NCBI GenBank assembly: GCA_046350115.1
Contig: JAXMAZ010000002.1
Span: 496,001-560,000, forward strand
Reading direction: 5' to 3'
DNA length: 64,000 bases
Source: JAXMAZ01 sp046350115
GTDB lineage: Bacteria; Planctomycetota; Planctomycetia; Gemmatales; Gemmataceae
This document shows, piece by piece, positions 1 through 10,687 of the stretch. The first letter of the stretch is position 1; each line of letters opens with the position of its first letter. Made by a program: the position numbers and the translations under genes. Below the pieces are notes generated by a model, which worked only from the letters and a program-made list of their open reading frames with translations, did no database searches and was not told the DNA's origin.

Positions 1-1827
1 ACCCAGGCGATCGCCATCCGGCTGAACACCGGGAGCGGGTTCGACTTCGGCACCCCGCCGACCCTGTTGCCGCTGCCGTCGAACCTGACCGACTGGGTCG
101 GCGACTTCGCCATCGCCGACTTCACCGGGGACGGCCGGCCGGACATCTTCGTCCCCGCTACCGGGGTGCTCGGCCAGAGCGTGCAGCCGGGGGTACTGTT
201 CCGGAACGAGACCCCGCAGAGCCAGCCGGGGCACTCCCAGTACTTCAAAGCCGGGGCGGCGGTCACCGGGCTGGACTTCCAGAGCGTCCAGTCGGGCGGG
301 GTGTCGGCCGTCCGCGGGCGGGTATTCGAGGATGTCGGGCGGAACGGTGTCCGGGACACCGGGGATGCGGTCCGCACCGGGGAGACGGTGTTCCTCGACC
401 GTAACCGGAACGGCCGACTCGACCCCGGCGAGCCGACCACCACCACCGGGCCGGGGGGGGTGTTCAGCTTCCCAGGGCTGGCCGACGGCACCTATCGGGT
501 CGGGGTGGTGGTGAACGACGGGTGGCGGCCGACCGGGCCGGGGGCCGAGTTCGCCGACGTGTCGGTGACCGGCGGGGTGGCGACCGCGGCCGAAATCGGG
601 CTGGCCCGGCGGCTGGTGTCGGCGGTCCCGGACCAGGACGCCCGGGTCGGGCAGCCGGTGACGGTGGCCCTCCCCCAGACGGCCGCGGCCGCCGGCCGGC
701 GGCTGCTGTTCACCGCCGAAGGGACTGTCCCGGCCGGGCTGGTCGTCGACCCGGCCACTGGACAAATCAGCTGGACCCCGGCACCCGGGGATGTCGGCAC
801 CCACACGATCACCGTCCGTGCCCGCGACCCGATCGACCCGCTGTTCACCGAGACGGTGCCGGTGACGGTCCGGGTGGCCGCCCCGGTGTCCCCGCCGGTG
901 GTGCCGCCGGTCGTCGTGTCGCGGATCGCGGTCGGCGGGGCGAACGGGGCGGTGCGGACGTTCACCCCGGACGGCGCCCCGAAGCTCACCCTGACCCCGT
1001 TCGGGGACTTCGCCGGTGAGGTACGGGTGGCCAGCGGGGACGTGACCGGGGACGGGGTGGCCGACCTGATCGCGGCGGCCGGCCCAGGGGGCGGCCCACA
1101 CGTCAAGGTGTTCGACGGGGCGACCGGGGCGGAGCTGGCCACTTTCTTCGCCTTCGAGCCGGAGTTCCGTGGCGGGCTGTTCGTCGCCGCCGGTGACGTG
1201 GACGGGGACGGGGTGGTCGACGTGGTCGTCGGAGCCGGGGCCGGCGGCGGCCCGCGGGTGCGGGTGTTCAGCGGTCGGGACCGGTCGGTGCTGGCCGACT
1301 TCTTCGCCTACGACCCGGGGTTCCGCGGCGGGGTGACGGTGGCGGCCGGGGACGTCAACGGGGACGGGATCGCGGATCTGGTTGTTGGAGCAGGGGCCGG
1401 CGGCGGCCCGCACGTCCGGGTGATCGACGGCCGGACCCGGGCGGACGTAAGCAGCTTCTTCGCCTTCGACCCGGCGTTCACCGGCGGAGTATTCGTGGCG
1501 GCCGGCGACCTGGACGGCGACGGTCGGGCGGACGTGGTAGCCGGAGCCGGAGCGGGCGGCGGCCCGCGGGTGCGGGCGGTGAGCGGGGGCGACCTGGCGG
1601 CCGGTCGGCCGGCCGGAATGCTGACGGACTTTCTCTCTGGGGAGGCGGCTGACCGGGACGGGGTACGGGTGGCCGTCACGCCACCTGGGGCCAACACCCT
1701 GGCGACGCTGGTCGCTGGATCTGCCAACCGTGGCCGGGTGAAAGCCTATCGCCCAACCCGGCCGGCGGCCGAGTTGTTCGAACTGGACGTGTTCGCCGAC
1801 GTGAGTGCGGGGGTGTTCGTCGGGTAA
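1..1827 (+). CDS. FG-GAP/VCBS-repeat surface protein, C-terminal part (5' end outside window)
   Basis: The reading frame is open from base 1, so this is the C-terminal ~608 residues of a larger protein. In order it has an FG-GAP segment (IADFTGDGRPDIF), an SdrD-B/Cna-B-like domain (RVFEDVGRNGVRD, FLDRNRNGRLDPGE), a putative-Ig domain (VDPATGQISWTPAPGDVGTH) and about five FG-GAP blades of the type GDVTGDGVADL...GAGPGGGPHV. The D-x-D/N-x-D-G loops are typical calcium-binding integrin-like repeats. It ends in GVFVG, the same terminus as the giant protein ending at 38809. It is probably exported or cell-surface attached, with adhesive or structural function unknown. The family assignment is secure; the role is inferred from the repeats only. 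Confidence 0.85.
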   Translation, partial: TQAIAIRLNTGSGFDFGTPPTLLPLPSNLTDWVGDFAIADFTGDGRPDIFVPATGVLGQSVQPGVLFRNETPQSQPGHSQYFKAGAAVTGLDFQSVQSGGVSAVRGRVFEDVGRNGVRDTGDAVRTGETVFLDRNRNGRLDPGEPTTTTGPGGVFSFPGLADGTYRVGVVVNDGWRPTGPGAEFADVSVTGGVATAAEIGLARRLVSAVPDQDARVGQPVTVALPQTAAAAGRRLLFTAEGTVPAGLVVDPATGQISWTPAPGDVGTHTITVRARDPIDPLFTETVPVTVRVAAPVSPPVVPPVVVSRIAVGGANGAVRTFTPDGAPKLTLTPFGDFAGEVRVASGDVTGDGVADLIAAAGPGGGPHVKVFDGATGAELATFFAFEPEFRGGLFVAAGDVDGDGVVDVVVGAGAGGGPRVRVFSGRDRSVLADFFAYDPGFRGGVTVAAGDVNGDGIADLVVGAGAGGGPHVRVIDGRTRADVSSFFAFDPAFTGGVFVAAGDLDGDGRADVVAGAGAGGGPRVRAVSGGDLAAGRPAGMLTDFLSGEAADRDGVRVAVTPPGANTLATLVAGSANRGRVKAYRPTRPAAELFELDVFADVSAGVFVG

Positions 1828-2133
1828 TCGGCCTCACTGCATGCCGTCCCGGTGCAGTCGCCACGACCGGCGGCTGCGTCCGAATTGCGAGAACACGAGT
1901 GATCTGTTCCGGGTCAGGAAGAACTTCGATCGGCGGTTTTGCCGAGACCGAGTACCGCTGCGAGTTCTGCTCGCACGAGTGGTGGGAGCGCGTCCCGGCC
2001 CCGCCCGAGCAGTATCATGCGACCGAGGCAGTGCGACCGAAGCAAATAATGAGCGGGGGCGGGACCGGCAGTCCCGCAGGCGGCACCGGCGGGGGGGACC
2101 TGCGGACCGGCCCCGGCGGGCCGCACCCTGACG
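1828..2133. other. Gap without a supported gene
   Basis: About 300 bases follow the surface-protein stop. A short stretch near 1968-2020 reads YRCEFCSHEWWER, reminiscent of a zinc-ribbon CxxC pair. It has no convincing start, ribosome site or continuation, and the frame runs into low-complexity Gly/Arg sequence. I see only decayed sequence. Confidence 0.4.
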
Positions 2134-2838
2134 GTGGCGGCCGGGCCGCTGGTCCGCGCCCCCGACCCGGACAGGACCGAGCGGTACTCGGCCCAGCCGT
2201 TCGGCCCGGGGGCACCCCTCCGAATTGCGTCGGCCGACTTCACCGGGGACGGGGTGGCGGACGTGGTGGCCGGGACCGGCCCCGGCGGGCCGTCCCACGT
2301 GGCCGTCCCGGTTGGGTCGACCGAGGCCGAGGTGTTCGCCTTCGGCTCCTTCGAGCCGGCGTTCACCGGCCGGGTGTACGTGGCCGCCCGGGACGGGGAC
2401 GGGGACGGGGACGCCGACCTGGTGTTCGGAGGCGGACCGGCCGGCGGGTCGCGGGTGCGGGTGGCGAGCGGGAAGGAACTGCTCGCAGTCGCCGACCTGT
2501 GGACCCTGGACGACTCGGCCGCCGCGGCCCCGCGGATGCAGCTGGCCGACATGTTCGCCGGCGACCCGTCCCGGCGGGGCGAGGTGCGAGTGGCCGTCAA
2601 GGACGCGGACGGGGACGGGCGGGTGGAGCTGCTAACCGGCAGCGGCGTTGGGGAGGCCGGCCGGGTGCGGGTGTACAAGTCGGCGACCGTCCTGGCCGGC
2701 GGGGCCGCCGACCGGACACTGGACCCGTTCCCCGGGGTCGGGCTGCCGTACGGGGCGTTCGTCTGCTTACGCCAGGGTAGCATCGAACGGGCGGAATCGG
2801 CCCGAGGCGGCACGTGTCTCGGGTCACGACTCATCTGA
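2134..2838 (+). pseudogene. FG-GAP-repeat protein fragment (decayed)
   Basis: The 234-residue frame starts abruptly inside an FG-GAP blade (IASADFTGDGVADVVAGTGP) and carries about three more blades. They resemble the C-terminal blades of the gene just upstream but are more divergent. There is no signal peptide, no N-terminal domain and no clear ribosome site. The usual GVFVG end is replaced by GAFVCLRQGSIERAES and 25 unrelated residues before the stop. Most likely this is the leftover 3' end of a second surface-protein gene, truncated on both sides by rearrangement next to the integrase region. An expressed short protein cannot be excluded. Confidence 0.6.
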
Positions 2839-2932
2839 CGAAGCCGCAACCTCGGGTCGGCCCCTAGCACGATCCAAGTGATCTCGGATCGGGGCAACAC
2901 GGTTGACGCCGCCCGACATCTTCCTCAGGCGA

Positions 2933-4297
2933 TCACCCGAACACGGCGGCGACGGCCTGCCTGGTGACGTCCGGGTGGAGGTGGCGGTACCGCCGCCGCT
3001 GCTCGTCGGTGGCGTGCCCGACCAGGTCGTCGATCACCCGCTGGTCCACCCCCCGGCTGGCCAGGGCGGACACGAACGAGTGCCGGAACACGTGCCACCC
3101 GCGGAGGACGCTCCACTTCGACACCCGCAAGGCCCGCCGGAAGTAGTTGTGCGCCTCCCGCGGGCCGATCGGCCGCCCGTCGCCCTTGCAGAAGAGTGTC
3201 CTGCCGGCCGCCCGCTCTCCCATCCAGTCCTTCAGCACCCCGCCCAGGAACGGGGACAGGGGCACCCGGCGGGTGGTCAGCCGCCGCTGGTCCCGCTTCT
3301 TCTCCCGGATCGTCACTACCCCGCTGGCCAGGTCCAGGTCCGCCGGCGCGGCCCGGACGATCTCGCTCCGCCGGGCGCCGGTATGGGCGGCGAAGCAGAA
3401 CAAGGGGTACACCCACGGGCTCACCGGCCGGCCCCTCACCCAGTCGAGCAGCTCGGACACCTCGACCGGCCGCAGGTACACCGCCTCCCACACCGCCTCC
3501 GGGTCGGCCCCCGCCTCCACCCGCCGCTCGGCCTCGTCCCACGTCATGAACGGCAGCGCCTCCTCGGTCTTGGCGTACACCAGCCCGCCGCCCGGGAACT
3601 CTGCCCCCAACCCCAGGTGCCGGCGGGCCCAGTTCCAGGTCGTCCGCAGGGACACCACCTCCTTGCGGACGGTGGCAGCCGACGGGTGCCGTCGCGGCCG
3701 TGGGGTCGCCGCCGGCAGGGCCGGAGGGGCGGCAGCACTACCCTTACGGGCAGACTTCCGCTTCGGGGCAGCCGCCCGCTCCTCCCGTCGCCGGCGGTAC
3801 ACGTCCGGGTCGATCCACTCGTCAGCCCGGGCGTCCACGTACCGCTGCAGGTCTGCCCGGCCGAGGTCCGGGACGACGGCCGGGCCGCCGAGCACCCGGG
3901 TCAGGTGGCCGAAGTGCAGCCGCATGCCGGCCAGGGTGGTCGCCTCTAGCTTTCCGTCGTGGGCCGACAGGTAGGCGTCCCAAAGACCGGCCAGGGTCAG
4001 CTCCCCCCGCCCGGCCGCGACCGCTGCGGCGGCGGCTGGCGGGTTTCCCCGGTGGAACAGGAAGTCCTCGACGGTACAACCGGCCGGGACGGCAACCAGG
4101 TTGCGGTCCAGCAGCCGCAGCAGCTCCTCGGCGACCGCCTTGGCGGCGGCCGCGTCGGCGGCGGACACGTCCCCCAGAGAGAAGCTCCGCTTCTCGCCGC
4201 GGTACCGGAAGACGATCCGAGAGCTCCCGCCCCGTCGCTCGATCGACGCCACGGTCACCCCAGTCCTGGGGACAAAATGGGGACAATAATGGTCCAC
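2933..4297 (-). CDS. Tyrosine recombinase/integrase (first of three)
   Basis: Phage-integrase family protein of about 454 residues. The N-terminal part (IVFRYRGEKRSFSLG) is the arm-type DNA-binding region. A SAM-like core-binding domain follows, split by a low-complexity RKSARKGSAAAPPALPAATP linker. The catalytic domain shows Arg in HTGARRSEIV, Lys in the REKKRDQ beta-hairpin, HVFRHSF, GHATDEQ and the nucleophile Tyr in RRRYRHL, so all active-site residues are present. The longest start is ATG at 4297. A GTG at 4258 preceded by AGGA fits better, because the upstream codons overlap a tandem TTGTCCCC repeat. The gene lies just left of the tRNA-Asp core at 4415 and reads away from it. It lacks the inserted HTH of the other two integrases, so it belongs to a different element or remnant. 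Confidence 0.88.
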   Translation of the reverse strand: MDHYCPHFVPRTGVTVASIERRGGSSRIVFRYRGEKRSFSLGDVSAADAAAAKAVAEELLRLLDRNLVAVPAGCTVEDFLFHRGNPPAAAAAVAAGRGELTLAGLWDAYLSAHDGKLEATTLAGMRLHFGHLTRVLGGPAVVPDLGRADLQRYVDARADEWIDPDVYRRRREERAAAPKRKSARKGSAAAPPALPAATPRPRRHPSAATVRKEVVSLRTTWNWARRHLGLGAEFPGGGLVYAKTEEALPFMTWDEAERRVEAGADPEAVWEAVYLRPVEVSELLDWVRGRPVSPWVYPLFCFAAHTGARRSEIVRAAPADLDLASGVVTIREKKRDQRRLTTRRVPLSPFLGGVLKDWMGERAAGRTLFCKGDGRPIGPREAHNYFRRALRVSKWSVLRGWHVFRHSFVSALASRGVDQRVIDDLVGHATDEQRRRYRHLHPDVTRQAVAAVFG

Positions 4298-4348
4298 GCG
4301 GGGCCAACCCCACCGCTATGCCATTCTATTCGGCAGCGAGAAAACAGC

Positions 4349-6094
<1,746 letters not shown>

Positions 6095-6400
6095 GACGGG
6101 CGGCCTTTCTGAGAAGGCCAGCGCCGGCCGCCCGCTTCTCAGGTCGGGTCGGCCGGGCCAGCAAAGGCGGGGCAAGTATAACCGGCCGACCGGGCGGCGC
6201 GCCAGGTCGGCTCCGGTCCGATGCCCGGGGTACCATGACCTCGGGCGGGGATTTCTGAGGGTTGGCGTGCCTGTCGGCCCGCAATCTCGGGGCACCACGT
6301 TTTATGGCATCGCACAAATCGCGGTTGGTGCGGGGCCAAACCGACCAGTCCTTAGTCCGGCAGCCCACGGCGGTCGAGGAACAGTCGGCCGTCCACCGGG

Positions 6401-6540
6401 CCGAAGGTGCTCAGGCTCTCGTCGAACGTGCTCGGGTAGTCCGAAACCTGAGCACCTTCGGGAAGCCACGGCGGTTTCTCACCTGAATCGCCGTTGCTTT
6501 CCCGAAGGCGCTCAGGTTTCCCGTTACTTGAGCACCTTCG
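6401..6540. repeat. Iteron-like array, four copies in two inverted pairs
   Basis: Between the integrase and primase genes (6095-6558, otherwise non-coding) the 15-mer CCGAAGGTGCTCAGG occurs at 6401-6415 (+), 6447-6461 (exact, inverted), 6502-6516 (+, one mismatch) and near 6526-6540 (inverted, degenerate, GAGCACCTTCG). Copies 2 and 3 share about 25 bp when flanks are included. The position beside a primase-helicase gene and an integrase suggests iterons of a replication origin, or arm-type sites for the integrase or its directionality factor. Which of these applies is inference. Confidence 0.6.
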
Positions 6541-6558
6541 CGGGGCCGCGGACGATAC

Positions 6559-8508
6559 CTATGCACTTTCGGCGGGCAGTTCCCAAACCCACGGCCCGGC
6601 GAACTCCCGTTTGCGCGGGACGATCCCGAGCGCCCCCTGAGCGCGCCGGACGGTCGCCCTCGACAGGCCGGCTTCGGCAGCTTGCGCCCACACCTCCGCG
6701 GCGGCCACGGGACCGGACCGGAGCAGTCCGGCCAGCCAGTCGGCGGCGGCGTCCCGGGCTCTCGGCTCCGGGCCGCGGGCCACCCCGGCGCGTTCCGAAA
6801 GGTAGTCGTCGGCATGGGCGCCGTCGAGCGGGTCCGGCTCCCAACTCAGCCTGGGTGGCGTGCCGGCGATCCGGAACGCCAGGCCCGGGGCCGGCACGCT
6901 GAGGTTGCACTTGCCCGGCAACAAGAGTTTGCGATCGCGGTCGCCATCGTCCGCCGTCAGGTGCAGGACGGACCGGGCCAGCCCGGTGAACGCCCGGCTG
7001 CCGAGCGCCGTGTCGTCGGCGAAGCTGGCCGCCGCCTTCCGGGTGTGGGCGACCAGTAGCACCGCCACCCCGGCACGAGCGGCCAACGCCGCCAGCGGGG
7101 CCAGCACCGCCCGCACTTCGTTATCCCGGTGGGCGTCCACCCGGCCGCCCAGGTAGCTACCGATGGGGTCCACAACCACCAGCTTGCAGCCGGGCAGCCG
7201 GTTCAGGGTGTCGCGGATCAGGTCGATGTTCGACAGGTCGAACGCCACGGTCCTTTCTTGCCCCGACGCCTCGACCAGTTTGACGGCCCGGAACCAGTGG
7301 ACCCGCCGGCGGTCCGCCCCGGCCGCGGCCAGCCGGGGGACGGTGGTGTCGGCCGGGTCGTCCTCGGCGCTGATGAGCAGCACGTCCCCCGCCGGCGCCG
7401 TCCCGCCGTCCGGCCACCGGCCGCCGGTGCTGATGCGGGCGGTCAGGTCGCAGGTCAGGAACGACTTCCCGGCCCCGGGCCGGCCGACCAACAAGCTGAT
7501 CCGCCCGAGCGGGACGCGGCCCGGCCAGAGCCAGGGGACGGCAACCGGCTCCACGTCGGACAGTCGCACGACATCCGGGACATACCGCGGCCCCGCGGCC
7601 GGGGCGGGGGTCGTCCGCTCGGCCAACTCCGGCTCGACGGCCGCGGCCAACGTCTCGACGGCCGCCCGCATGGCGACCGGCTCGACCGTGTCGCCGTGAG
7701 CGGCGACCCAATCCACCAGGTCGCCGCCCTCGGGCAGTCCGGGCAGCTCGACCACCCGCACGGTGCAGCCCAGCGGTAACAGGATCACGGCCACGGCGGA
7801 GGCGTACCGCCGGCCCGGCGGGTCGTTGTCGGGGAACACCCACACCTCTTTCCCGGCCAGCGGCGCCCAGTCCGTCTTGGTCGCCGCCTGGGCGCCGCCG
7901 CTCGACGTGGTGGCGACGAACCCGAGGGACCGGGCGGCGTCGGCCGCCGGCTCCCCCTCGCACACAGCCACCACGCCCGCCCCGGCCAGCTCGGGCAGGC
8001 GGTACAGCGGGCGGGGGCCGGGCATCGCCCCGACCCGCCACCCGCCGTGGGTGAGCGCGACCGGCCGGATGTCCTTCCCGCCGCCGGGCCGGTCCCAGCG
8101 GACCACCAGCCCGACCGTCACCCCGGCCGCGTCGTGGTACGTCCACACCGCCGCCCGCGGCCCGTGCCGCCGCTCCAGGTCCGCCACGGCTTCGGCCGCC
8201 GTCGGGTAGACCCGACTCCCGGGACCGGGTTTGCCGGTGACGATGGGCGGCCGGTTCGGGCCGGGCGGGTCGAGGTCGGCGAACAGGTCGCCGGCGGTCA
8301 GCCCGACCGCCGCCACGATGGACTCGGGGCGGCAGCCGGCGTGGCACTTGATCAGCGCCCGTCCGTCGTCACCGGCGGAGACGGACAGGGACGGGTTCGT
8401 GTCTTCGTGGGCGGGGCAGCGGGCGGACCACCCGGAGCCGGACCGGCGGACTGCCCCGAGGCGGTCCAGAACCCGCCGGACGGCCGGCGGGGCGTCGTCA
8501 TGTATCAT
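6559..8508 (-). CDS. Primase-helicase: CHC2-like zinc finger, TOPRIM, AAA (RepA-like) ATPase
   Basis: A 649-residue replication protein of element A. Residues ~25-75 hold a CHC2-type zinc site (CPAHEDTNPSLS...IKCHAGC) as in DnaG-type primases. Residues ~165-250 form a TOPRIM domain (AVCEGEPAAD, VFPDNDPPGRR). Residues ~330-560 form an AAA_25/RepA-like ATPase with Walker A LLVGRPGAGKSFL, Walker B KLVVVDPIGSY and sensor VLLVAHTRK. The C-terminus (GLSRATVRRAQGALGI) looks like a small HTH. Similar fusions occur in phage satellites and integrative plasmids, where they prime and unwind element DNA. The start is ATG 8508 without an obvious ribosome site. The iteron array sits immediately downstream of its stop. 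Confidence 0.85.
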   Translation of the reverse strand: MIHDDAPPAVRRVLDRLGAVRRSGSGWSARCPAHEDTNPSLSVSAGDDGRALIKCHAGCRPESIVAAVGLTAGDLFADLDPPGPNRPPIVTGKPGPGSRVYPTAAEAVADLERRHGPRAAVWTYHDAAGVTVGLVVRWDRPGGGKDIRPVALTHGGWRVGAMPGPRPLYRLPELAGAGVVAVCEGEPAADAARSLGFVATTSSGGAQAATKTDWAPLAGKEVWVFPDNDPPGRRYASAVAVILLPLGCTVRVVELPGLPEGGDLVDWVAAHGDTVEPVAMRAAVETLAAAVEPELAERTTPAPAAGPRYVPDVVRLSDVEPVAVPWLWPGRVPLGRISLLVGRPGAGKSFLTCDLTARISTGGRWPDGGTAPAGDVLLISAEDDPADTTVPRLAAAGADRRRVHWFRAVKLVEASGQERTVAFDLSNIDLIRDTLNRLPGCKLVVVDPIGSYLGGRVDAHRDNEVRAVLAPLAALAARAGVAVLLVAHTRKAAASFADDTALGSRAFTGLARSVLHLTADDGDRDRKLLLPGKCNLSVPAPGLAFRIAGTPPRLSWEPDPLDGAHADDYLSERAGVARGPEPRARDAAADWLAGLLRSGPVAAAEVWAQAAEAGLSRATVRRAQGALGIVPRKREFAGPWVWELPAESA

Positions 8509-8618
8509 GGGTATGTACTCGGTGTCAGCCGGGCGTCACTGGCCGACGGGCCGACCGTTTTCCCTGGCGAGGGGCGGTCGGCCCGCGGTGTTCCCGGCCG
8601 TCGGGTGTTCGGGCAGGG

Positions 8619-8897
8619 TCACTTCCGGGTCGCGGCCTTGAGGGCTTCCCACCCGGCGCGGTCGGGGGCGCCGGCCTTCAGCCAGGCGCGGATTTCGGGC
8701 ACCCGCCAGAGCACCCGCCCGCCGACGCGGACGGGGGCGGGCAGCTTGCCGGCCGAGTCCATCGCCCGGATGGTGCGCAGCCCGAACGGCAGGAGCTGCG
8801 TCAGCCCGCGGGCGTCCACGGCGAGCGGTTGCAGCGTCCGCCGCTTGCGGGCCGGCGAACCGGCCGGGCGGGACGGAAGGGGCAGGACATCAGCCAC
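8619..8897 (-). CDS. Excisionase-like helix-turn-helix protein
   Basis: A 92-residue AlpA/Xis-type winged-HTH protein. The core is RGLTQLLPFGLRTIRAMDSAGKLP followed by RVGGRVLWRVPEIRAWLKAG, the usual arrangement of a recognition helix and an R-W/L-x-x-x-E-I-x-x-W-L tail. The likely start is GTG 8897, five bases after GGGAGG, overlapping the stop of the preceding small gene by a few bases, so the two are probably cotranslated. In such elements these proteins act as recombination directionality factors or repressors; which one is unknown here. Confidence 0.75.
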   Translation of the reverse strand: MADVLPLPSRPAGSPARKRRTLQPLAVDARGLTQLLPFGLRTIRAMDSAGKLPAPVRVGGRVLWRVPEIRAWLKAGAPDRAGWEALKAATRK

Positions 8898-9084
8898 GGC
8901 CGCCTCCCTTCGCCCGGTCGGCAGCGGGGAGCTCGGACGCGACCCGGAGGGGCAGACGGAGCCGCTCGGCCAGGTCCAGCAGGATGCGGAGCCGTTCGGC
9001 GAGCGTGAGCGTCTCCGTGAGCCGTTCGCGAATGGCTTCCGGCGACGGGATGACGGCCAGAGGGTCGTACTGTTTGCGCGCCAA
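8890..9084 (-). CDS. Small hypothetical protein, coupled to the HTH gene
   Basis: A 64-residue protein beginning at TTG 9084, chosen because GGAGGG stands six bases upstream; an ATG at 9117 gives 75 residues but has no ribosome site. It is rich in Leu/Arg with a helical stretch (ERLTETLTLAERLRILLDLAERL) that could form an amphipathic or coiled-coil helix. Its end overlaps the start of the downstream HTH gene. I do not recognise the family. Confidence 0.5.
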   Translation of the reverse strand: MARKQYDPLAVIPSPEAIRERLTETLTLAERLRILLDLAERLRLPLRVASELPAADRAKGGGRG

Positions 9085-9164
9085 GGGGTGCCCTCCTAGG
9101 GATCGGACGGGGGGCATTGTGGCGGACGTGGGAGGCGCGAATCAGGAGCGGAACGGGCGCTTCG

Positions 9165-10550
9165 CTATCCCCTTTTTGGCGCCTTCACCGGCACAAAGAC
9201 CGCGGCATTGTTGCACCGCTTGAGCTTCCAGCCCTGCGGCTTCAGCTTCGGGTTTAGCCGTCGCTGGGCGCCTCTGAATTGTTCAAAAGGGTTGTTGAAG
9301 TCCGCCCCATCTTTCACCCCAAGATCGGCTATCTTCAGCTCCCCTCCCGCATCGCAAAGGGCATCGACTACGGCCCGCTCGATTCCGATCAGGGGGCGAG
9401 ACGCGGCAAAAGCACGGAGAGCAGAGAAGCGATCAACAGGCCCCTTGTCGTCGACACCCGCCTTCGACTCAGCGGACGTCGGATCGGCCTTTTTATGGGG
9501 TCCATTAAATCCCGATGTTCGAGACGCAGTGGCATCGCCGGCGTCGTCAGCCGCGGAAGGCGAAGGGGTGGCTTCACCGGTGGCACACCCGGCCAAGGTG
9601 TCCGTCACCCGCTTCACCTCCGGGTCGTCGTTCCGGCCGCTGATAGCATCCAGCAATTCCAGAATGTGACGGTTGCTCCACCAGAAGCCGTATTTGTCCC
9701 ACAACCCCTGCGTCATTCCGGCCGGATCGAACCGGCAACGATAGGCGGTTTCTGGGGGAAGCAAGTTCGTCGCGTGCACCGCCAGCTCTTGCCAGAGGGG
9801 CCACGCGGCGTGCGCCCGGGCGGTGTCATCGGCCAGCCGGCGGAACTCGTCGGCCTGCGCCCGGCACCAGGCTTTCAGGGTTGCGACGTCCGACGGAACG
9901 GGGGGATGTGTGGCGGACCGGCCGTCCGGCACGGACCGGACCGGCGGGCGGCCAGCCTGATACCACTCCCAGAGCGCCGGCGTGCTGCGTACTTCGAGCC
10001 ACCGCCCGCTCTCGCCGATGTCCCAGTCGGTGCCGGCCGGGGGGCGTCCGCGGAACCGCCCGGCCAGCTCGTCAAACTTTCGCTGAAGGAGCTGCGGCTC
10101 AAGCCGACGGTACAGCTCCGGCCAAACCACACTCACCCACCCGCGTTCGGCCAGCCGGAAGATGGCCCACTCGGCCGCCGGCCGGCTGTTGCCCCGCTCC
10201 TCCGCGAACAGAAGCCAGGAGGGGTAACTGAGTACGTGTTCCGTCGGGCTGTCCGGCAGACCCGGCCGCGGCCCGCCGAACCGGCACTCGGTCAGCGCCG
10301 TGGGCACTTCCCGCATGGCGTTGAACAGGTCCGCCTCCGGCGGCTCGGGCCGGGTCGGCCGGAGTTCGTCCACCGGGACGGGCGGCACCTGGGCTTGCCG
10401 GTAGAGTCGGAGCAGTTCGCCCCGGTCCGCCCCGTCGCCCGGCGGACCGTCAGGGGGGCCGCTCGCCGCCGCGGCTTTCGCGGTCTGTGAGACGTCGGAC
10501 GGTGTGTGAAGGGGTTCAACTGGCGCGATCGCGCCGGAACGGCGGGGCAT
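9165..10550 (-). CDS. Hypothetical protein of element A
   Basis: A 461-residue protein, start ATG 10550 with AAGGA upstream. The N-terminus is low-complexity and Pro/Ala-rich; the middle (residues ~80-330) is rich in Trp and charged residues. The last ~60 residues (ADLGVKDGADFNNPFEQFRGAQRRLNPKL...) look like a compact domain with a helical DNA-binding character. Codon use matches neighbouring genes. It occupies the position after the HTH gene held in element B by an unrelated hypothetical. I do not recognise the family and infer no function beyond element cargo or replication accessory. Confidence 0.6.
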   Translation of the reverse strand: MPRRSGAIAPVEPLHTPSDVSQTAKAAAASGPPDGPPGDGADRGELLRLYRQAQVPPVPVDELRPTRPEPPEADLFNAMREVPTALTECRFGGPRPGLPDSPTEHVLSYPSWLLFAEERGNSRPAAEWAIFRLAERGWVSVVWPELYRRLEPQLLQRKFDELAGRFRGRPPAGTDWDIGESGRWLEVRSTPALWEWYQAGRPPVRSVPDGRSATHPPVPSDVATLKAWCRAQADEFRRLADDTARAHAAWPLWQELAVHATNLLPPETAYRCRFDPAGMTQGLWDKYGFWWSNRHILELLDAISGRNDDPEVKRVTDTLAGCATGEATPSPSAADDAGDATASRTSGFNGPHKKADPTSAESKAGVDDKGPVDRFSALRAFAASRPLIGIERAVVDALCDAGGELKIADLGVKDGADFNNPFEQFRGAQRRLNPKLKPQGWKLKRCNNAAVFVPVKAPKRG

Positions 10551-10687
10551 CGGGCGTGTCCTTGGGCGGGCCGACCGGCGCGGCCGGAGTGCAAGGACGA
10601 CACCCCGGCCGCGACCGGCCTTCGGCGGGTAATTACTCCGCCGTTCCCAAGCCCGAACCTACCGCACCGCACCCGCCGTATGAGAGG

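Noticed and set aside
1899..2780. A long plus-strand open frame across the FG-GAP fragment
   Set aside because: It is a Gly/Arg-rich shadow in the wrong frame of the FG-GAP fragment; no domain or start signal.
6401..6540. CRISPR array
   Set aside because: The repeats are only 15 bp, alternate in orientation and have unequal spacing; no cas genes are in the window.
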